A stretch of 12,262 nucleotides of DNA from JAZKBN01 sp040388605 (lineage in GTDB: Bacteria; Bacteroidota; Bacteroidia; Cytophagales; Flexibacteraceae): contig JAZKBN010000058.1 in assembly GCA_040388605.1 (NCBI GenBank), forward strand, positions 1 to 12,262. Reading direction: 5' to 3'. The notes beneath the pieces were generated by a model that saw only the letters and a program-made list of their open reading frames with translations, made no database searches and was not told the origin of the DNA. Shown piece after piece: positions 1 through 8,136 of the stretch (its first letter is position 1; every line of letters starts with the position of its first letter). Made by a program: the position numbers and the translations under genes.

Positions 1-3000
1 ATGGCTGATACAGCAGATGCGGTTTTAACACCTTCTTTAGCGGTAAGCACAGGACTTGCATCCGTTGCTTTTACCATAAAGCCCTGGCCCGATGCAATCA
101 GGTTTGAGCCGCCCACAGTGCCTACACCGTCAACATAAGATGAATATGCTGTTTCGCGGTTGCGCCATACGTAAATGGCATCGGCCATATTGGTTTTAGT
201 CCAGTCAGCATCGTTCCAGTCTATGCTGCTCGCATAAGGGTTGGCTACAAAGTTCCAGCCGTTATTGGTGCTGTTCCCTGCACAGCTGCCGTCGCAGTAA
301 GATACAGGAAGACTCACATTACCGTAAGCTGGCGTTGATATTAATGATGCCGTGGCTCCGCCCGCGAAGAATGCATTGCCGAACCAAACATGTGCGCCGG
401 TGCCCGGAGATAAGCTTGTGCCTGCATCGGCAGGTTTAACCCAGCCGCCGTTGGCAGGCGTGGTGTTGTTGCTGTTATCATAAAGCCACACCGAGCCGTA
501 GTGGTTGCCGCCGTCGTAGCTGGTGGTAACATAAGGGTTGGCGGCAGTGTTCCATGCATTTACGGTTTGGCCGCCCACAGGAGCGCCAAGCCAGTAATAT
601 GCGCCTGAAGCCTGAATATCGGTACGAACAGCGGCAGGGCTTAGCCAGCGCTGCACCTCAAAGGCAGATGCATTCGCAAAAGCGGCACCCGGGTCAATTT
701 CGGCAAGCCTGGCTGTTTGAGTTGGTGTGGAAAGCAGGCTGAGCTTTTTGCCGCCAAGGTTGAAAGTGCCCCGGCTGAGCGTAAGGGTATTGCTTACGCT
801 TGTCGCCTGCGATAATACAAGGGCATTCGCATTCCCGGCTGTAAGATTACGAACTTTTGAAGGCAGGCCGTTGCCGGTTACCTGTGAGCTTAAACCGTTG
901 TATTCGTAATTGGCATCGTCGCTGAAATTGCGGGTATTGGTGCGTACTGCGCCGGTGCTGCCGGTTTGGGCAATGCCGTCTGTATTGCATATTACAAGAT
1001 TGGCTCCGGCTTCCAGTGTAAAGCTTCCGGGGCCCGACACGGTATGACAGCCTGTGTTAAAGGTAGCCCCGTTCGGTATCACTATATTGCCGTAAATTAC
1101 CAGGTCGGCAGACAAGCTTACCACGGGCATTCCACTGATAACCACATTATTGTATGTGCCGCCAATACCCTGGCTGCCGCTTACACTTAAATCTGTTATG
1201 GCAGCTGAGCCCACAGTAATTTCAAGGTCGGCAGGAGCCCCGTTGCCGCAGCTTCCCGTTCCGTAAACGCGCAGTGTGCCGGAGGTGGCCGCAAGACCAA
1301 ATTCAAGGCTCACAGTTGTGCCGCTGCCGGTAATTGTTACATCTGAACCGCTGTAAGACCAAGTGTAGCCGGTTGCGCCCGCAACTGAAGATATGCTGTA
1401 GCTTTCGGTATTCCCCTGTGCGGTGGTAGTACTGCCGGTAATACTGCCTGCTGCCGAAGTGGCTGAATTAAGAGTAACTGTAGTTGCAGAACTTGTGGCG
1501 CTCGTGCAGGTTCCGCTTGTATAGTAAACGGTATAGCTGCCTGCAGCGCTTACACTTATGCTTTGCGTTGTGGCGCCGGTGCTCCAATGGTTATTGGTTG
1601 CTGAAGAACTCGTTAAGGTTACTGAACCCGCTGGGCAGAGGGCGGTGGAGCCGGAAGAGGAAATTGTGGGGGTGGCTGGGGAAGCAACTGTAATTACAAT
1701 AGCATTGCTTGCTGCCGTGGTACAACCGGCAGCAATGGTTTGCAATGTATATGAGCCGGATGAGGTTACAACAAGGTCTTTATCTGTTGAGCCGTTTGAC
1801 CACAGGTAAGATTCGGGGTTTACTGGTATAACAAGCCTGTTAATTGTATTGGCTGCATTATCTGAGTAATAAATACTTCCAACCCTGTCGACAACCATAC
1901 CTCCAATGAGCTCCAAAGTTGCCCCGCTTGAATTATTGAAGTTGAATATGTTGTAAAAGCTATAGGTATCTGCCACTGTATCGGCACGGCCTGAGGGCGA
2001 TACTTTAAGAATGCAAGCGTTATAAGCACTCCCGCAAGCCAGGTAGAAATAACCTTGCCTGTCTAATCCTATATTCCCGGCATTTCGAATGGTAATATTC
2101 TCTGTTAAATCACCATCATACGTAACACGAATTGTGCTCACTGTACCATCGAACAAAATTTTACGTATTACTGCGCCTTCATTCGATTCGTCCAGGGCAA
2201 AAATGTTGTCGGAAGAATCAACGGTTAAGCCGGTAATATTGCTGAAACGGGCACTTATATTGTTACCGTCAGCAGTGCCGTAACTATCGCCGCCGGCAAA
2301 AAAACTTACCATCCCTGAAGCGCTTATCTTGCGTATGCAGAAATTACCTTTGTCCCATACATATAAATTATCGTTCCTGTCAATGGTCATCGTACCCAGC
2401 TCAGTGAACCTGGCAGAAGTCCCGATTCCGTTTGCAAAGCCGGCAACGCTGCTCCCAGCAAAAACAGCAGTTGTACCGGCAGGTGTAATTTTTAGAATTT
2501 GGTTGTTCTGCGAAACAAACACATTGCCGGCTGAATCAGTAACCAAACCATCGGCCCGAACAAGCGCTGCTACAGAACTTACAACGCTGTCTCTTGAAAT
2601 TCTCCTTAGATATTGGTTCTGTTGGTCGTGCACATAAATATTGCCCTGCTTATCTGTAGCAATTAAACCCGGCCTGTAAAACCTGGCCGCCGATGCTTTT
2701 CCGTCGCGGTAATAAATTGGGTCTGAAAAACCGTCATAGTATTGGCCGGCATACAGGCTTGGTTTAACCAGGGGTGTTTGCGCATATAAAATGCCGCTGC
2801 CGCCGGAACAGAAAGTAACAGCTGTGCCATTGTAAATTATGGGAGTTGCCATTCTTTTACCTGTAACAATAATTACATTGCTGCTGCCTGTGGTGCATGT
2901 GCCTGAAACTGACTTTACACTGTAATAGCCGACGCTGCTTACAGTAATGCTTTGGGTTGTTGCTCCGGTGTTCCAAAGATATGCTGCTGCCGATGATGAA

Positions 3001-4385
3001 GTCAAAGTAACACTTTGCCCTTCACAGCTTATGTTTGTTGAACCACCTGCAGTAACAACAGGCAAAGTAGGTATTGTTGAAACAGTCACAACTATAGCAT
3101 CGCTCGGCTCAGAAGTGCAGCCGGCATATACGGTTTTTACTGTATAACTGCCGCTTGCTGTTGCACTGATGTTGCGGGAGGTTGCACTGGTTGACCAGAT
3201 GTATGAATCAACAGTATCCCAAACAGATACCCTGACTAAACCGTAGTTGAATATATCTGTAAATGCCAATATATTACCGGAAGGGCTTACTGTGAAATCT
3301 ATAGGGGAAAATCCTCCGCTCAATGCACCGTTACCGTACCCATAACCAATTGAATCAGGATTTATCTTTATCACAGAAGACATCGCCGTCAAATAAATAT
3401 TACCTGAAGCATCAATATCAATACCATCAAGCCCAACTAATCCGGGAGCGCCACCGTAGTCACCATCGGTTCCAAAATGAAAATCAGGATTGCCGAAATA
3501 ATCAGGCGTACCGTAAAAGGTGCTCACCACTCCGGCAGGGCTTATTTTTCGAACTACGTATTCATCAGTTGCGTAGATATTTCCTGCATTATCTGAAACG
3601 ATATCCCTTATTGCACTAAACCTTGCCGCTGTACCGGCACCGTCGGCATAGCCTTGCTCTGTTGAACTTCCGGCGAACAAGCTTTTAATACCGGTTGATG
3701 CGTCAACTTTTGTAATTCCGCTGCCATAGTAGTCTGTAAAGTAAATATTGCCTGTCGGATCAACGGTCATGCCCTTGTTAGTATAATATGAACGGCAATA
3801 TGAATTGGCCGGGAACAAATCTGTAACCACACCTGCAGGAGTTATTTTTTTCAGCTTGCAACCATCGTTCAAAACAATCAGGTTACCATTATTATCTATA
3901 GTAAAATTAACAATGAGTCCGCCTGTATTTGCAACAGTATAGCCAGGCGTTGAAGATAAAGGGAATAGATCAAGAGCTCCTGCAAAAGCACGTCTTTCGC
4001 CATTTGGGCTTTCTTTCCAAATAAAAACATCTAACGCATACATGCTGTTAACTTCTTGCCTGCTGCCATAATAATAGTTACCGGCTTTGTCATATTGATG
4101 CAGCTCACCCTGGCTGTTTAACTGATCTAATACTACAGTACCTGACCCCGGCGCACTGAGCGTAACACTGCCACCTTCGCAGAAAGCCGCAGGGCCTGAT
4201 TGCCTGATATAAGGCGTTCTACAGGTTGTTGCCGCTCTTTTCGGCATGGCATTAATACCGGTTGAATTTGAATTGCCTTTGACTTCCAAATGCTTTGGAG
4301 CCGATGCGGCAATGAGTAATGCAGATTGGCTACTTAACACTGAAAGCAGCAATACAGCGCGCAGGCTGTGCAGAAACATTTTCAT
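1..4385 (-). CDS. Giant secreted surface protein with split Ig-like domains, NHL propellers and a PKD-like domain (3' end beyond window)
   Basis: An open frame of 1461 codons starts at the ATG at 4385 and runs off the left edge without a stop. Residues 1 to about 27 form a signal peptide (MKMFLHSLRAVLLLSVLSS). Four Ig-like domains of the type common in Bacteroidota surface proteins follow, each with a conserved Cys and Trp: C69/W397, C454/W471, C526/W862 and C917/W934. Domains 2 and 4 are compact (17 residues from Cys to Trp). Domains 1 and 3 are interrupted by NHL-type beta-propellers. Propeller 1 has five clear blades near residues 159, 205, 260, 318 and 363. Propeller 2 has six near 569, 610, 662, 715, 767 and 825. 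Typical blade motifs are DPTGNIYFTD and DSAGNVFVS. A PKD-like domain (about 975-1060) and a region with GWNFVANPYASSIDW follow. This organisation is typical of type IX secretion cargo; the sorting domain would lie off the edge. The exact function is unknown; adhesion or glycan binding is inferred. Confidence 0.9.
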   Translation of the reverse strand, partial: MKMFLHSLRAVLLLSVLSSQSALLIAASAPKHLEVKGNSNSTGINAMPKRAATTCRTPYIRQSGPAAFCEGGSVTLSAPGSGTVVLDQLNSQGELHQYDKAGNYYYGSRQEVNSMYALDVFIWKESPNGERRAFAGALDLFPLSSTPGYTVANTGGLIVNFTIDNNGNLIVLNDGCKLKKITPAGVVTDLFPANSYCRSYYTNKGMTVDPTGNIYFTDYYGSGITKVDASTGIKSLFAGSSTEQGYADGAGTAARFSAIRDIVSDNAGNIYATDEYVVRKISPAGVVSTFYGTPDYFGNPDFHFGTDGDYGGAPGLVGLDGIDIDASGNIYLTAMSSVIKINPDSIGYGYGNGALSGGFSPIDFTVSPSGNILAFTDIFNYGLVRVSVWDTVDSYIWSTSATSRNISATASGSYTVKTVYAGCTSEPSDAIVVTVSTIPTLPVVTAGGSTNISCEGQSVTLTSSSAAAYLWNTGATTQSITVSSVGYYSVKSVSGTCTTGSSNVIIVTGKRMATPIIYNGTAVTFCSGGSGILYAQTPLVKPSLYAGQYYDGFSDPIYYRDGKASAARFYRPGLIATDKQGNIYVHDQQNQYLRRISRDSVVSSVAALVRADGLVTDSAGNVFVSQNNQILKITPAGTTAVFAGSSVAGFANGIGTSARFTELGTMTIDRNDNLYVWDKGNFCIRKISASGMVSFFAGGDSYGTADGNNISARFSNITGLTVDSSDNIFALDESNEGAVIRKILFDGTVSTIRVTYDGDLTENITIRNAGNIGLDRQGYFYLACGSAYNACILKVSPSGRADTVADTYSFYNIFNFNNSSGATLELIGGMVVDRVGSIYYSDNAANTINRLVIPVNPESYLWSNGSTDKDLVVTSSGSYTLQTIAAGCTTAASNAIVITVASPATPTISSSGSTALCPAGSVTLTSSSATNNHWSTGATTQSISVSAAGSYTVYYTSGTCTSATSSATTVTLNSATSAAGSITGSTTTAQGNTESYSISSVAGATGYTWSYSGSDVTITGSGTTVSLEFGLAATSGTLRVYGTGSCGNGAPADLEITVGSAAITDLSVSGSQGIGGTYNNVVISGMPVVSLSADLVIYGNIVIPNGATFNTGCHTVSGPGSFTLEAGANLVICNTDGIAQTGSTGAVRTNTRNFSDDANYEYNGLSSQVTGNGLPSKVRNLTAGNANALVLSQATSVSNTLTLSRGTFNLGGKKLSLLSTPTQTARLAEIDPGAAFANASAFEVQRWLSPAAVRTDIQASGAYYWLGAPVGGQTVNAWNTAANPYVTTSYDGGNHYGSVWLYDNSNNTTPANGGWVKPADAGTSLSPGTGAHVWFGNAFFAGGATASLISTPAYGNVSLPVSYCDGSCAGNSTNNGWNFVANPYASSIDWNDADWTKTNMADAIYVWRNRETAYSSYVDGVGTVGGSNLIASGQGFMVKATDASPVLTAKEGVKTASAVSA

Positions 4386-4450
4386 ATAAAAGAAAAGGTA
4401 TAAGGTAAGATATTAACTATAATAATACAGTATAGCTGAATACCTGTTGG

Positions 4451-4470
4451 GTAACAGTGGTAACCGTTAC
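4451..4470. promoter_or_regulatory. Imperfect 20-bp dyad upstream of the surface-protein gene
   Basis: The outer five bases are GTAAC and GTTAC, and 7 of 10 half-site positions are symmetric. It lies 66-85 bases upstream of the surface-protein ATG and downstream of the predicted promoter. It could be an operator or a short RNA stem (the mismatch next to the outer arms could be a G-U pair in RNA). Symmetry alone is the evidence, so this is a weak call. Confidence 0.2.
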
Positions 4471-4499
4471 TTTGAGCTTATTAGAGGGCAATCATTTTC

Positions 4500-4530
4500 A
4501 AAAACTTACATTCGGCATTATGGCCGAATG
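4500..4530 (-). terminator. Terminator-like hairpin with T-run between the fusion hydrolase and surface-protein genes
   Basis: Read on the minus strand, the arms CATTCGGC and GCCGAATG (8 bp, five G-C pairs) enclose a six-base loop. Four bases later comes TTTTT. It lies 120 bases past the stop of the hydrolase gene, so it may end that transcript. It also lies about 75-80 bases downstream of the predicted start of the surface-protein transcript, so it could be a premature terminator in that leader or the 3' end of a short RNA. The four-base gap before the T-run and the short run lower confidence. Confidence 0.4.
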
Positions 4531-4607
4531 AGCGTAATATATAATCAGGTATTGGAAAGAGGCTATAAATACAGGAAAACCCGTGCTAAGGCATTCATCC
4601 TGCGCTG

Positions 4608-4638
4608 CAAACTTACGCAATGCCGAATAAAATACAAA
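4608..4638 (-). promoter_or_regulatory. Bacteroidota-type promoter for the surface-protein gene
   Basis: On the minus strand, TTTG (4638-4635) is followed after exactly 19 bases by TAAGTTTG (4615-4608). This is a full match to the Bacteroidota housekeeping consensus TTTG-N19-TAnnTTTG. It sits 12 bases past the stop codon of the upstream hydrolase gene. The expected start of transcription is near 4602, which would give the surface-protein mRNA an untranslated leader of about 215 bases containing the hairpin at 4509-4530. Start site and activity are inferred from the motif only. Confidence 0.6.
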
Positions 4639-4649
4639 TATGCAGGCAC

Positions 4650-7600
4650 TTACTTCCCGCTCTTGGGCGTTGACGGCACCTGCGAAATATTGGGGTAATT
4701 GGCATAAATGCTCTCATACACCATATCATGAATACGCGGACGAATACTGTTTTTTATCAGCTTGGTATTGGCCGCATCAGGATGAATCCGGTTGCTCAGG
4801 AACACGAAAATCAGGTTATAAATAGGATCAACCCAAACGCAAACCCCGGTAAAACCGGTATGCCCGTAACTGTCGCGGCTGGCGTATTTGCTGGTAGGGC
4901 CTTCTGTACCGGGGCCGGCCGGCTTATCCCAGCCAAGGCCGCGGATATTCTTACCGGGCTGTTTTTCAGTAAAATAGGGTACAGTTTCAGCACGCAGGAA
5001 ACGATGGCCGCCGTAAGTGCCGTTGTTCAGGTGCATTTGCATGAGAATGGCCAAATCATTGGCATTGCTGAACAAGCCGGCATGGCCTGCCACCCCGCCC
5101 TGCATGGCAGCGCCGGGGTCGTGCACGGTACCGCGTATGAGCCTGCCCCTGAAATCTTTGTCGTCTTCAGTGGGTGCAATACGCTCAACCGGGAATTTCT
5201 CAAGCGGCCGATAAGTCATGGTAGCCAAGCCAAGCGGACGATAAATGGTGCTGTCCACATACCGCTCAAGGGGGCGGTTCGTAACCTTTTCAACTATGCG
5301 CTTCAGGAAGTAAAAGCCAAGATCGCTGTACTTCATGTCGTAACGACCTAAGCTGTTTTTTTGCAGCAGCTCGCTTTGCTGAATCCATTTCCAAAGGGTG
5401 TCTTCCATACCGTCTTCGGCATAAAGTCCCTGCGCCACCTGCTTATTGAACCACGCATCTCCGGTATCGCATATAAATGTGGGGTTAAAGCCTTCCGCAT
5501 TTTTTGTGCGCTTCCAGAAAGGTATAAACGCAACCAAGCCGGCCTGGTGCAGCAACAAATCACTTACAACTATATCGCGCTTATTGGTTTCAGTAAGTTC
5601 AGGAAGATAGTAAGACGCTTTCTTTGTAATGTCAAGCAAGCCTTTTTCTTCCAGGCTCATAACCACCTGCAAAGTTGCAGCCACCTTGCTTACTGATGCA
5701 ATATCATATAGCGTGTTCTGCTTCACCGGTTCCAGCCTGTCGTAGCTTTGGTAGCCGAAGCTTTTATTATATACAACTGCTCCGTCGCGGGCAACTAAAA
5801 CCTGGCAGCCGGGGGCGGTGCGGCTGTCTACCACGCTTTGGGCAAGGCTGTCTATCCGGGCAAGGGCTTTACCGTTCATGCCCACATCTTCAGGATTGGC
5901 ATAGCGCAGGCGCTGGAGGAACGAACCGGGGAAACCTGTGCTTCGAGGTAAGAGGCTGTCGGCAGTAACAGGCAGGGCGGCGCGGGCAGGCAAGGCCCCG
6001 AAAAGCACCTGAGGGGCGGTGGTTTGGGTGTACTTATTATCTTCATACATGCACAAAACCGATGCGTAATCGCTGAATCGGCGCAGGCTGTATGGGTTGC
6101 CGAAAGTAACAACCACTACCTTATTTTGATTGCGCAGCCTGTTCAGGAAAGTAAGGCTGCTGTCCGGTATGCCATAGTTTTTTGAGGCAGAACTGATAAT
6201 GCGGTGGAAGCTTACAATTACCGTTTTCTCGCCCCGCAGCTTTACCAGTACAGAATCGTAATCAGACGTACGGCTTTTATCGCTGAGGTTGTATGTTTCA
6301 AAAGGTGCATAATTGCGCAAACCCTGCTGGAACACATTATCAGCATCACCATTAATGGCTACCGATACAAAACGTGTGGTATCAAGGGTCTGGAAAGGAA
6401 TATGCCTGTAATCGTTCTTTACTATTGTGGCAGATTTGCCGAAAATCTCGTACAGGAAGTTTTCAGTTTCAACAGGGTGCAGGTCGCGGAAGAGATTATC
6501 GGTACTTAGGGGGCGGTATTTATCAAGCCCGGCCCAAAACTTGGCTTCCAGTATTTTGCGTACCCGCTGATCAATTTCCTTTTGGCTGATTTGCCCGGTT
6601 TCTATAGCCTTTCGAATGGCAGAATATGCTTCCGGAACGTTTTCGGGAAAAAGCAGCATATCATTACCGGCCTGCAATGCCTGCACTTCAAGTTCGCCGG
6701 GCTTCAGGTATGCCGCAACGCCCTTCATGTTCAGGGCATCGGTAAAAACAAGACCTTCATAACCGAGATCATTTTTAAGCAGTTGGGTAACCACAGCATG
6801 GCTGAGCGTGGTAGCCCTGTTATGCACTGTATCGAAAGCCGGAACGCTCAGGTGAGCCACCATAACGCTCATAGGCTTTTCGCGGATGAGCTTTTTGTAT
6901 GGATATAATTCCACTTCATCAAGCTGCTTCTTTGTGCGGTTAATTACCGGGAGGCTGTAATGGCTGTCGCTGCCGGCATCGCCGTGGCCGGGGAAGTGTT
7001 TGAGGTTGGCCATTACACCATTATCCTGCAGGCCTTTCATATAAGCTATGGCCTTGCGCGTAACGTTCTCCTTACTTTCACCAAATGAACGGGTGCCGAT
7101 AACCGGGTTGTCCGGGTTGCTGTTGATATCTACCACCGGCGAAAAGCTCAGCTGCACACCAATGCGCTTGCATTGTGATGCAATTTCAGCACCCATGCGG
7201 TAAATCTCCTCTTCAGAAGGCAATGCTCCCAGTGTCATTTGCCTTGGGAATGTGAATGTGCTGTCGAGACGCATGCTCAGGCCCCATTCAATATCCATGG
7301 CTATAAGCAAGGGTACCTGCGCACGGCTTTGGTAATAATTAGTAAGCTTTACCTGCCTGTACGGACCACCCTGGAAGAATATAAGCCCGCCGAGGTTATA
7401 CTGCCTTACAAGATTCTCAATTTCATGAACATGCTTTTCGGTGCGGTTGCTGTATGCGGCAACCATAAAGAGCTGACCGATGCGCCTGTCGGGGCTCATG
7501 CTTTCAAACACGCTGTCTACCCAATGGTTGCGCTTTATAAGGCTGCGCGGGTCGGTATCGGAATCTCTGTAGAAATCAGAGGCAGGGAATTTATTATCAT

Positions 7601-7913
7601 TTGCTGTGCCTTCCGGCGTAATGTCGGCGTTTTTTTTAAGCGAAAATTTCGGTCGGGGCTTTGCATTTGAACTTTCATCAGGCAGGGCCGGCAAAGTAAG
7701 TGCAGATTCTGAATTTATTTTTGAATAAAAACCCGTGGTCGGCCGGTGTTTTTCGGGGAAGTAATCATTGCCGGCAAAATGAGCCAAAATATACTCCGGG
7801 CAGCTGATTGAGGCCTTTAGATATGTATACTTACCCGCATCGGCATTATTATGACCGAGGAGGGCACAGCAAAACACAAAAAATAAGTACACAAACAAAA
7901 AAGGAATCCGCAT
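4650..7913 (-). CDS. Exported GH3 (NagZ-type) beta-N-acetylhexosaminidase fused to a serine beta-lactamase-fold hydrolase
   Basis: A 1087-residue two-enzyme protein. The start at 7913 puts a hydrophobic export signal at the N-terminus (MRIPFLFVYLFFVFCCALLG); an in-frame ATG at 7958 would add 15 residues ahead of it and lies upstream of the probable transcription start. A polar linker (about 25-110) precedes a GH3 domain with LKHFPGHGDAGSDSH (K305 to H318, including the NagZ Asp-His acid/base dyad D316/H318) and the nucleophile D392 in VFTDALNM. A degenerate GH3 C-terminal-like region follows (about 490-690). The last 390 residues are a class C-type serine hydrolase with S740-x-x-K743, Y862-S-D and H1018-T-G, so both active sites look complete. 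GH3/NagZ enzymes cleave beta-N-acetylglucosamine from muropeptides or amino-sugar glycans. The second domain could be a peptidase, esterase or muropeptide hydrolase; resistance to beta-lactams is not implied. Similar fusions are known in Bacteroidota. A role in envelope peptidoglycan turnover is inferred. Confidence 0.93.
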   Translation of the reverse strand: MRIPFLFVYLFFVFCCALLGHNNADAGKYTYLKASISCPEYILAHFAGNDYFPEKHRPTTGFYSKINSESALTLPALPDESSNAKPRPKFSLKKNADITPEGTANDNKFPASDFYRDSDTDPRSLIKRNHWVDSVFESMSPDRRIGQLFMVAAYSNRTEKHVHEIENLVRQYNLGGLIFFQGGPYRQVKLTNYYQSRAQVPLLIAMDIEWGLSMRLDSTFTFPRQMTLGALPSEEEIYRMGAEIASQCKRIGVQLSFSPVVDINSNPDNPVIGTRSFGESKENVTRKAIAYMKGLQDNGVMANLKHFPGHGDAGSDSHYSLPVINRTKKQLDEVELYPYKKLIREKPMSVMVAHLSVPAFDTVHNRATTLSHAVVTQLLKNDLGYEGLVFTDALNMKGVAAYLKPGELEVQALQAGNDMLLFPENVPEAYSAIRKAIETGQISQKEIDQRVRKILEAKFWAGLDKYRPLSTDNLFRDLHPVETENFLYEIFGKSATIVKNDYRHIPFQTLDTTRFVSVAINGDADNVFQQGLRNYAPFETYNLSDKSRTSDYDSVLVKLRGEKTVIVSFHRIISSASKNYGIPDSSLTFLNRLRNQNKVVVVTFGNPYSLRRFSDYASVLCMYEDNKYTQTTAPQVLFGALPARAALPVTADSLLPRSTGFPGSFLQRLRYANPEDVGMNGKALARIDSLAQSVVDSRTAPGCQVLVARDGAVVYNKSFGYQSYDRLEPVKQNTLYDIASVSKVAATLQVVMSLEEKGLLDITKKASYYLPELTETNKRDIVVSDLLLHQAGLVAFIPFWKRTKNAEGFNPTFICDTGDAWFNKQVAQGLYAEDGMEDTLWKWIQQSELLQKNSLGRYDMKYSDLGFYFLKRIVEKVTNRPLERYVDSTIYRPLGLATMTYRPLEKFPVERIAPTEDDKDFRGRLIRGTVHDPGAAMQGGVAGHAGLFSNANDLAILMQMHLNNGTYGGHRFLRAETVPYFTEKQPGKNIRGLGWDKPAGPGTEGPTSKYASRDSYGHTGFTGVCVWVDPIYNLIFVFLSNRIHPDAANTKLIKNSIRPRIHDMVYESIYANYPNISQVPSTPKSGK

Positions 7914-7955
7914 TATATAACCTGTTCGAAGGGAGCTCCGGTGATTTCCGAACCG

Positions 7956-7963
7956 CAAAAATA
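7956..7963 (-). promoter_or_regulatory. Probable -7 element for the GH3/beta-lactamase-fold gene
   Basis: On the minus strand, TATTTTTG fits the Bacteroidota -7 consensus TAnnTTTG. No TTG or TTTG is found at the expected 19-base spacing, so only half the promoter is supported. Transcription would start near 7950, leaving an untranslated leader of about 37 bases before the ATG at 7913. This supports 7913 over the upstream ATG at 7958. Confidence 0.35.
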
Positions 7964-8136
7964 ATAAATTGCAGCCTCTAATCTTGCTATATTTCGCGGC
8001 TTATTCAAATTAAGCTGCTGATTTTGGGCAAAGCTATGCCCCGAACCGGCAAAAGCTATGGAAAACAGGCTAAGCCGCTCTTGCAGCCAAGCCGATTTAA
8101 AGATTAAACAGGATATGAATAACAGGTGCAAAACAA

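Noticed and set aside
1..4385. Possible frameshift or pseudogene status of the giant surface protein
   Set aside because: The frame remains open over all 1461 codons and the protein reads as coherent domains from the signal peptide to the window edge.
4447..4698. 83-codon plus-strand open frame in the gap between the hydrolase and surface-protein genes
   Set aside because: It crosses a consensus promoter, a hairpin and the 3' end of the hydrolase gene on the opposite strand, and has no family features.
4728..5351. 207-codon plus-strand open frame
   Set aside because: It lies antisense to the serine hydrolase domain, whose catalytic motifs are in the other strand; a long shadow caused by codon bias.
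7239..7670. 143-codon plus-strand open frame
   Set aside because: Antisense to the N-terminal linker and start of the GH3 domain; no recognisable motif.
7988..7995. TATATTTC as a possible -7 element for the PAP2 gene
   Set aside because: It lacks the final G, and the nearest TTG is 16 bases away instead of 19, so promoter status is not supported.
8030..8060. Direct repeat AAAGCTATG at 8030-8038 and 8052-8060 in the divergent intergenic region
   Set aside because: The 22-base spacing would suit a dimeric regulator, but nine bases twice in over 200 is weak and no other binding-site feature supports it.
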